From positions 2,356,001-2,420,000 of the forward strand of contig NZ_CP066831.1 of the NCBI RefSeq assembly GCF_016598615.1: a DNA stretch of 64,000 nt. Direction: 5' to 3'. Position numbers and translations under genes: made by a program. Below are positions 58,469-64,000 of the stretch, one piece after another. The notes beneath the pieces were generated by a model. It was given only the letters and a program-made list of their open reading frames with translations. It was not told the DNA's origin and did no database searches. Source of the DNA: Streptomyces liliifuscus (lineage in GTDB: Bacteria; Actinomycetota; Actinomycetes; Streptomycetales; Streptomycetaceae). Positions within the stretch are counted from its first letter, which is position 1; each line of letters starts with the position of its first letter.

Positions 58469-59530
58469 TCACCGACGCGCCTCCACCAGCCGGGGCATGT
58501 CGCGGGCCGCCTCCACCAGGAACCAGGCGGGCAGTACGGGGTTGCCGTCCTCGTCCGCGGCGATGACGCTCTGGGCGACCTCGACGGAGATCTCGGCGAG
58601 CTGCACGAGCAGGGACTTCGCGCGGTAGGCGGTCTGGCGGCCGCTCGCCGAGGCGTGTTCCTTGCTGGCGGGGAGTTCCTTGACGAGGCGGCCCCGGAAG
58701 GACTCCGCGAGGTAGTACAGGAGGTCGCGGTCCTCCAGGCGGTTCGGCCAGCGGGCCTCGCCCTTCATGATGGCCTCGATGCCGAACCGGCTGCGCACGA
58801 TCTTCACGTAGCCGCAGAAGGCGACCGCGTGCGCGGGTGTCAGCGTGCCGTGCGCGATCACCTTCAGCGTCGGCTCGTCGAGCGTCGGCCCGAAGGAGTG
58901 CAGCGCGTCGGAGAGCATGTGCCAGGAGCGGGGAGTCGAGAAGGGCTCCTCGGTCTTCGGCGGCTTGGACCACAGGTGGTCGGGGCGGTCGACGAGGTGG
59001 TCGAGCACCCACGGGTGGATGCCGTTCGCCCCTGCCCACACCAGCCAGTCCTTCGGGGAGGCCTCGAGGTGTACGTGCGCGAGCCGGTTGACCAGCGCGG
59101 ACGCGATCGGGCGCGCGAGCGCGTTGTCCGTCGCCCGGTTGCCCGCGCCGATCACGATCGAGCCCGCCGGCAGCTCGTAGTTGCCGATGCGCCGCTCCAG
59201 GATGAGCGAGTAGAACGCCTTCTGGACGTCCGGCGTCGCCGCGTTCAGCTCGTCCAGGAACAGGCAGTACGGCTCGTCGCGGGCGATCGCCTCGGGCGGG
59301 CAGAAGACCGAGCGGCCGTCGCGGATCTGCGGTACGCCGATCAGGTCCTCCGGCGCCAGCTGCGTACCCAGCAGGCTCACGCACTCCAGTCCCAGCGATT
59401 CGGCGAACTCCCTCACCAGGGAGGACTTTCCGATGCCTGGAGCGCCCCAGATGAAGACCGGCCGCACGGTCGCGAGGCCGAGCAGCAGTTCCGGTATTCG
59501 GGCGGGAGTGACGGTGACGGCTGCCTGCAC
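58469..59530 (-). CDS. MoxR-type AAA+ ATPase
   Basis: A 353-residue AAA+ protein. Walker A is GAPGIGKSS (29-37), Walker B LFLDELNAA (90-98), sensor 1 GAGNRATDN, and ERRIGNYELPAGSIVIGAG is typical of MoxR ATPases. It should remodel or load cofactors into partner proteins together with the downstream VWA-like protein. GTG at 59530 with AGGAG eight bases before is the start. This is a regular MoxR-VWA pair by gene order. Confidence 0.9.
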   Translation of the reverse strand: MQAAVTVTPARIPELLLGLATVRPVFIWGAPGIGKSSLVREFAESLGLECVSLLGTQLAPEDLIGVPQIRDGRSVFCPPEAIARDEPYCLFLDELNAATPDVQKAFYSLILERRIGNYELPAGSIVIGAGNRATDNALARPIASALVNRLAHVHLEASPKDWLVWAGANGIHPWVLDHLVDRPDHLWSKPPKTEEPFSTPRSWHMLSDALHSFGPTLDEPTLKVIAHGTLTPAHAVAFCGYVKIVRSRFGIEAIMKGEARWPNRLEDRDLLYYLAESFRGRLVKELPASKEHASASGRQTAYRAKSLLVQLAEISVEVAQSVIAADEDGNPVLPAWFLVEAARDMPRLVEARR

Positions 59531-59655
59531 GCAGTGGCTCCTGAGGGGGGTGTTCGAGCGGGGCGCGCCGGTGCGCGATGTCCGATGCGGACAGTGTGCG
59601 CGGTTCCTCCCCCGGACCGCAGCCCATTTTCATGGCCCTTGAGGAGCGCGGGGAC

Positions 59656-61737
59656 CTAGGCGACCCGCCGCTCGGGCTCGGTCTCGACGGGCACCTGCGG
59701 GCCGTCGCACTCACGCAGCCAGCGCCGCAGTACGTGGTGCACGTGCTCGGCGCCGACCAGTTCCGCCCCGTCCTCGACGGGCGCGGAGAACGTGAGCGGC
59801 GACATCAGGAAGGGCCTCCCCTGCGCTCCGCCGAGGCCGCCGTGCGAGCCGATCTGCTCCTCGAACGCGAGGACTTCGCCCTCCTGGGGGTCGTACCAGG
59901 AGTTGATCATGATGTCGGCGGTGTGCGGGAACGCGTGCGTGCGGCGTACGGCGTCGGCGGCGCCCGGGCCGAAGTCGGCGAGCGGGCCCGGGTTGTCGTC
60001 CAGTTCGTCCAGGGGGATCTCGGCGCCGTTCGCGCCGAGCACGAGGCCGCCGTGCTCCTCGCTGCGCACGAGGACGAAGCCGACGCCGGGGTGGTTGGCG
60101 AGCGTGGTCAGCAGGGCCGGGTGGCGGGCGTCGATCTCCTCGCGGCTCATCCGGTGCGGTACGTCCGGGAAGGACACGAGGCCGAGGTTGCCGGAGGCCA
60201 GCACGAGCGGCTCCGAGTGGCGGCTGGAGGGGCGGTACTGCTCGTGGCCCTCCTCCACCGGCCTGCGCAGCGCGGCCCGTACGGCGGACCTGGCCTCGGC
60301 GCCGCTGTGGGTGCGGCGCGCCTTGCGGGGCACGGGCAGCCCGCAGCCGGCCCGGACCAGTTCCCCGAGGCCGAGTCCGTAGCGGGTACGGAAGGTCTCG
60401 CCGGGGCTCTGGCCGTGGTCGGACAGCAGGACGACGCGGTACGCGCGCGGGGCGTGCTCCGTGACCTGCGCGATCAGGGCCAGTGAGCGGTCCAGGCGTT
60501 GCAGGACCTTCTCCGTGTCACGGCTGCGCGGGCCCGAGTGGTGGGCCACCTCGTCGTACGCCACCAGGTCGGCGTAGACCGAGGAGCGTCCGGCGAGCAT
60601 GTCCCCGATCACCGCGGCGACGACGACATCCCGCTCGATGACCGTCGCGAAGGCCCGGATGAACGGATAGAGGCCGCCGCGGCCGACCCGCGGGCGCCGC
60701 TTCTTGAGGCGGGCCCAGGTGGACTCGCCGATCTCGCGGCCGACCTCGGCGACGAAGGACATGGCGGTACGGACGGCGTTGGCGGGGTCGGAGAAGTACG
60801 CGAAGTAGCCGGCCCGCGAGCGGTTCTCCCGGCCCCTCCTGGCCGCCACGGAGAGCACCAGGGCGAGCTGGTCGGCACCGCCGCTGAAGAGGTTGCCCCG
60901 GCTGGCGCCGTCCATGGTGAGCAGGCCGCCGTCACCGGTGTGGGCGATGGCGCGGCGCTGGAGTTCGGCGGCGCTGGTGGGGCGGTTGCAGACCATGACC
61001 TCCCGGGTGTCCTTCTCGTACCAGCGGAAGGCGGGGATGTCGTGGTTGGAGCCGTGCAGGATGCCCAGCTGGCTGGCGCCCGTCTGGCTGGACCAGTCGG
61101 TGCGCCAGGGGGTGAGCCGGTGGGTGGTGCGGGCCCCCTCGCCGTCACCGAGCCAGGCGGCGACGGTCGGCATCAGACCGCGTCCGACCGCCTCCAGGAG
61201 TACGTCATGGCCGACGCCGTCGAGCTGGAGGAAGACCACTCCGGGGGTGGACGGGCCCGTGCCCGGCTCCAGTTCCGACCGCCGTCGGTCGGAGAGCCGG
61301 TAGAGCCTGCGCCTGTACGCGTCGTCGTCCCGGACGGCCAGGGCACCGCCGGTGGCGGAGGCGACGGCCGACATCACCGCGGCGACCACCACGGCGGTCT
61401 CCGGCGCGGCCTCGCTCTCTCCCGACGGGATGATCCGCAGGGCGAGCCACAGGAGCGAGCCGTTGAGGAAGAAGACGAGCAGGCCGAGGACGAGGGCGGG
61501 GACGAGGAGCAGGGCCCGGACGAGGAGCGGCCACACCACGGAGGAGAGCACACCGAACGCCCCGGCGCCGAGTGCGGCCGTGATGGCGATCTGGGTCGCG
61601 CTGTCGCCGTCGGCGGACTGGATTCTGAAGTCCGGCAGGATCCCGGCCAGCGCCAGCATGGTGACCGTGGACACGGCCCACACGGCGACGCTCCGCCAGA
61701 GCGCGCTCACCAGCCTCCGCCATCTCGCGCCGCTCAC
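59656..61737 (-). CDS. Holin-4-like membrane domain fused to a nucleotide pyrophosphatase/phosphodiesterase
   Basis: A 693-residue protein. Residues 10-130 hold four helices (SVAVWAVSTVTMLALAGILP, ALGAGAFGVLSSVVWPLLVR, LLLVPALVLGLLVFFLNGSL, AVVVAAVMSAVASATGGALA), like phage-holin-family membrane proteins. From about 165 comes an alkaline-phosphatase superfamily domain: GVVFLQLDGVGHDVLLEAVG, TDWSSQTGASQLGILHGSNH, with metal-binding VAYDEVAHHSG and LLSDHGQSPGETF. The first Asp and the Thr/Ser of QTGAS fit type I phosphodiesterases. It probably acts on phosphodiester or envelope substrates at the membrane. GTG at 61737. Confidence 0.85.
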   Translation of the reverse strand: MSGARWRRLVSALWRSVAVWAVSTVTMLALAGILPDFRIQSADGDSATQIAITAALGAGAFGVLSSVVWPLLVRALLLVPALVLGLLVFFLNGSLLWLALRIIPSGESEAAPETAVVVAAVMSAVASATGGALAVRDDDAYRRRLYRLSDRRRSELEPGTGPSTPGVVFLQLDGVGHDVLLEAVGRGLMPTVAAWLGDGEGARTTHRLTPWRTDWSSQTGASQLGILHGSNHDIPAFRWYEKDTREVMVCNRPTSAAELQRRAIAHTGDGGLLTMDGASRGNLFSGGADQLALVLSVAARRGRENRSRAGYFAYFSDPANAVRTAMSFVAEVGREIGESTWARLKKRRPRVGRGGLYPFIRAFATVIERDVVVAAVIGDMLAGRSSVYADLVAYDEVAHHSGPRSRDTEKVLQRLDRSLALIAQVTEHAPRAYRVVLLSDHGQSPGETFRTRYGLGLGELVRAGCGLPVPRKARRTHSGAEARSAVRAALRRPVEEGHEQYRPSSRHSEPLVLASGNLGLVSFPDVPHRMSREEIDARHPALLTTLANHPGVGFVLVRSEEHGGLVLGANGAEIPLDELDDNPGPLADFGPGAADAVRRTHAFPHTADIMINSWYDPQEGEVLAFEEQIGSHGGLGGAQGRPFLMSPLTFSAPVEDGAELVGAEHVHHVLRRWLRECDGPQVPVETEPERRVA

Positions 61738-61906
61738 GCCACGCCCACCTCCACCCCGCTCTCAGACCTGCCCCAACCCTGTCACAAGCACGCAAGCCGT
61801 TTCGGCGGTGCACAAGGGCACGGTTGCTCACCGCGCACACAGGGTGACCGCGGGCCACCGCACGAGGTTGCCTCTGCTCGGCCCGGGCCCGGCGGCGCCG
61901 GAGTTG

Positions 61907-62332
61907 TCAGCGGCCGTCGTAGCCCGCCGTCGGCATCGACAGCCGGCGGTGGACATGGGCCTTCATCTGGGCGTCGTACGCGGGTTCCGCGTGGCCGACC
62001 GTCTCGACCCGTACTCCGCGGCGGGCACACTCGGCGGTGAACTCGTCGACGGAGGCGAGCGCGCGCTCCAGGACCCGGCGGCTGGGCGCCACGAACAGGT
62101 CGACGAGGCCCGCCTCGACGTCCTCCCAGAGCGCGCAGTGGTCGGGCCGCAGCCCCCGTACGAGCAGTTCGCGGGTGACGACATAGCCACGCTCGGCGGC
62201 CCAGCGCGCGCACATGGCGTGCTGGCTGCGCGAGTCCACCAGGAAGGGGTCCGCCTCCAGCTCCTCCAACGGCGTCAGACTCGCGATCGTCGTCACGCGA
62301 AGCATGCCGGAGGCACGGCGTGTGTCTCCCAT
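61907..62332 (-). CDS. Hypothetical protein, possibly a degenerate resolvase-like fold
   Basis: A 141-residue protein without a recognised family. Its core, QHAMCARWAAERGYVVTREL, followed by WEDVEAGLVDLFVAPSRRVL and SVDEFTAECARRGVRVETVG, resembles the alternating helix-strand pattern of serine-recombinase N-terminal domains, but the catalytic Ser is not obvious. It is more likely a structural relative than an active recombinase. ATG at 62332 has GAGGGGGGA upstream; ATG at 62305 is an alternative. Divergent from the MBL hydrolase. Confidence 0.65.
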   Translation of the reverse strand: MGDTRRASGMLRVTTIASLTPLEELEADPFLVDSRSQHAMCARWAAERGYVVTRELLVRGLRPDHCALWEDVEAGLVDLFVAPSRRVLERALASVDEFTAECARRGVRVETVGHAEPAYDAQMKAHVHRRLSMPTAGYDGR

Positions 62333-62418
62333 GGCGTCCCCCCCTCACCTCCGGGTTTCGTCGCCGACCCTACTCCTGCCCGTACGCTCGGGGGGAGTCG
62401 CGCGAAGGAGGCAAAGGA

Positions 62419-63258
62419 GTGCCGGTGGAGATCACTTGGTGGGGGCACGCCACCTGCACCGTCGAGGACTCGGGCGCGCGCGTGCTCACGGACCCGCTCT
62501 TCGCGCGCCGGCTCGCGCATCTGCGCAGGCGCCGGGGCGCGCCGCCCCCGCCTGAGGCGGCGGTGGCGGACGTGGCCCTGGTGTCCCATCTGCACGCCGA
62601 TCATCTGCACGTCCCGTCGCTGGCGCGGCTCGCCCCGGGCACCCGGCTGCTGGTGCCGAAGGGCGCCCCGCGGGCCGTCCCCGGGCTGCGCCATCTCGGT
62701 CATCTGCAGATCACCGAGATGGCGAGCGGCGACCGTACGCGGGTCGGTGACCTGGTCGTACAGGCCGTTCCGGCGCGGCACGACGGGCGGCGGCTGCCGG
62801 TCGGGCCGCATCGCGCGCCCGCCCTCGGCTATGTGATCGAGGGCGAGGCACGGACGTACTTCGCCGGGGACACGGGCCTCTTCGAGTCCATGGCGAAGGA
62901 GGTCGGGCCGGTCGACGTGGCGCTGCTGCCGGTCGGCGGCTGGGGTCCGTATCTGGGCGAGGGCCACCTGGACGCCGGGCGGGCTGCCGAGGCGCTGGCC
63001 CGCCTGCGGCCGGGGAGCGCGGTGCCGGTGCACTACGGCACGTACTGGCCGATCGGGATGGATGCCGTGCGCCCCCATGAATTCCACGCGCCCGGCGAGG
63101 AGTTCGTGCGCCTGGCCGCCGAGCGTGCGCCCGAGGTGGCGGTGCACCTTCTGGACCACGGACAGCGTGTGCGGCCGCGGGTCGCGGGGTACCGGTCATC
63201 CCCGAGGGACGCGCCGGCCGGCCGGGGCGACGACGAGCGGGAGGGCGAAGCCCGGTGA
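62419..63258 (+). CDS. Metallo-beta-lactamase fold hydrolase (UlaG-like)
   Basis: A 279-residue MBL-fold enzyme. The metal motif HLHADH is at 57-62, preceded by ITWWGHATCTVEDSGARVLT DP (residues 5-26), which is typical of UlaG/L-ascorbate-6-phosphate lactonase-like members; TYFAGDTGLF and PVHYGTYWPIG supply the remaining ligands. Substrate unknown. GTG at 62419 has GGAGG seven bases before. The GTGA overlap with the downstream DedA gene implies a two-gene unit. Confidence 0.9.
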   Translation: MPVEITWWGHATCTVEDSGARVLTDPLFARRLAHLRRRRGAPPPPEAAVADVALVSHLHADHLHVPSLARLAPGTRLLVPKGAPRAVPGLRHLGHLQITEMASGDRTRVGDLVVQAVPARHDGRRLPVGPHRAPALGYVIEGEARTYFAGDTGLFESMAKEVGPVDVALLPVGGWGPYLGEGHLDAGRAAEALARLRPGSAVPVHYGTYWPIGMDAVRPHEFHAPGEEFVRLAAERAPEVAVHLLDHGQRVRPRVAGYRSSPRDAPAGRGDDEREGEAR

Positions 63259-63881
63259 GGGATGTGCTCGCCGCCGCGGTCACGACCGTGCCGCCCGAGT
63301 CCACCCAGCAGGCGCTCGGTTATCCGTCGCTGTTCCTGCTGGTGCTGATCGGGGCGCTGGTGCCCGTCGTGCCGACGGGTGCCTTGGTGAGTTCGGCGGC
63401 GGTGGTGGCGTTTCACCAGACCGCGCCGTTCTCGATGGTGCTGGTCTTCGTGGTGGCGGCGTTCGCGGCGTTCCTCGGGGATGTCGCGCTGTACTGGCTC
63501 GGGCGTCGTGGCATGAAGTCGAAGAACGGGTCGCGTTGGCTGGCCGCGATACGGGATCGTGCGCCGGAGGATCGGCTGGCGCAGGCGCAGGAGAAGCTCG
63601 CGGAGCATGGTGTGGCCGTGCTGGTGTTGTCGCGGCTGGTGCCGGCGGGGCGGATTCCTGTGATGCTGGCCTGCTTGATGGCCAAGTGGCCGTTGCGGAG
63701 GTTCGCTCGCGGGGATGTGCCGGCTTGTCTGGCCTGGGCCGCGACGTATCAGCTCATCGGGGTGGCCGGGGGGTCCTTGTTCAAGGAGCCCTGGGAGGGT
63801 GTGGTGGCGGTTGTTGTACTGACCGTTGTGATCAGCGTGGCGCCCGGTCTTTGGCGGCGGTTGCGTAGCGCTCAGCGGTAG
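63255..63881 (+). CDS. DedA/SNARE-associated family membrane protein
   Basis: A 208-residue membrane protein of the DedA (VTT) family. LFLLVLIGALVPVVPTGALV is the first helix, FLGDVALYWLGRRG the conserved GDxxxYxxGR-type motif, and LSRLVPAGRIPVMLACLMAK the family FxRxxPxxR-like motif. DedA proteins help flip or recycle lipids such as undecaprenyl phosphate and support membrane homeostasis. GTG at 63255 overlaps the MBL gene stop. A dispersed repeat follows. Confidence 0.88.
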   Translation: MRDVLAAAVTTVPPESTQQALGYPSLFLLVLIGALVPVVPTGALVSSAAVVAFHQTAPFSMVLVFVVAAFAAFLGDVALYWLGRRGMKSKNGSRWLAAIRDRAPEDRLAQAQEKLAEHGVAVLVLSRLVPAGRIPVMLACLMAKWPLRRFARGDVPACLAWAATYQLIGVAGGSLFKEPWEGVVAVVVLTVVISVAPGLWRRLRSAQR

Positions 63882-63940
63882 GGGTGAGTGGGTGCGGGGG
63901 GTTTCTGTCGTGTGTTGGCTGCGGTTTGTGTGTGGCTTGT

Positions 63941-63960
63941 CGCGCAGTTCCCCGCGCCCC
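63941..63960 (-). repeat. Dispersed repeat, copy 11
   Basis: CGCGCAGTTCCCCGCGCCCC, exact consensus, 59 bp after the DedA stop; the GGGGC arm is lost (TGAAAGCAG follows). The rest of the window end holds no gene. Confidence 0.7.
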
Positions 63961-64000
63961 TGAAAGCAGCCGTTGCCCGTGGCCTTGGAAGAACCCGACA

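Noticed and set aside
61907..62332. Calling the protein an active serine recombinase or mobile element
   Set aside because: Only a weak fold-like pattern is seen, with no catalytic Ser context, DNA-binding domain or element ends.
1..64000. tRNA or rRNA genes
   Set aside because: No TTCGA-type T-arm with matching acceptor stem or rRNA-like sequence was noticed in any intergenic space; a covariance-model scan would be decisive.

Overview
The window is very GC-rich, uses GTG, TTG and ATG starts, and carries families typical of Streptomyces: an AsnC regulator with two HTH domains, HTH-DUF5753 and WYL regulators, large secreted cellulases with CBM2 modules, and a CebR-type operator. It is best read as a chromosomal segment of a soil Streptomyces. 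I see no rRNA, tRNA, CRISPR, prophage or insertion sequence, and both window ends are arbitrary.

Layout. 1-1.5 kb: start of a sugar ABC ATPase gene behind its ROK regulator. 1.7-2.5 kb: NmrA-like oxidoreductase. 2.7-12.9 kb: a formate/oxalate locus. On the minus strand are a GntR/FCD regulator, a KAS III homolog, a 48-residue MFS small subunit and an OFA-type MFS transporter. On the plus strand are a ketopantoate-reductase-like enzyme, a formate dehydrogenase whose alpha subunit is split into two separated genes, a fused NuoE-NuoF diaphorase and FdhD. The same 9-base operator core lies upstream of the GntR gene and in the divergent promoter region. 13-18 kb: isochorismatase-like hydrolase, collagen-like protein with apparent frameshifts, sialidase and a secreted propeller-like protein. 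18-25 kb: SBF-like transporter divergent from a LysR regulator, AsnC regulator divergent from a DHA2 MFS exporter, and a long-chain acyl-CoA synthetase.

25.2-30.7 kb: a branched-chain-type ABC system in which both permeases and one ATPase form one polypeptide (LivH-LivM-LivF) with a repetitive tail. Its ribosome-binding region is a four-tract G-quadruplex motif. 30.8-46.6 kb: a polymer-degradation region with a predicted polysaccharide lyase, GH75 chitosanase, CBM2-GH6, CBM2-GH48, GH74-CBM2 and a PL11 rhamnogalacturonan lyase. An aldo/keto reductase, SDR, methyltransferase and small membrane protein are interspersed. Two CebR-like boxes lie between the divergent GH6 and GH48 genes. 46.7-52.4 kb: WYL regulator divergent from a two-gene unit across a 29-bp palindrome, methyltransferase, pterin carbinolamine dehydratase, two HTH regulators and a four-helix membrane protein. 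52.6-58.4 kb: an orphan DnaK with a HAIR-like site, a phytase-like esterase, OsmC and a VWA/metallopeptidase-like protein. 58.5-63.9 kb: MoxR-type AAA partner of the VWA protein, holin-like/phosphodiesterase fusion, hypothetical protein, MBL hydrolase and DedA protein.

A dispersed element (GCCCC-loop-GGGGC hairpin joined to GCGGGGAACTGCGCG) occurs eleven times, each time just downstream of at least one gene. It looks like a REP-type family that often doubles as a terminator. All functions are read from motifs and remembered family features; no database search was run.
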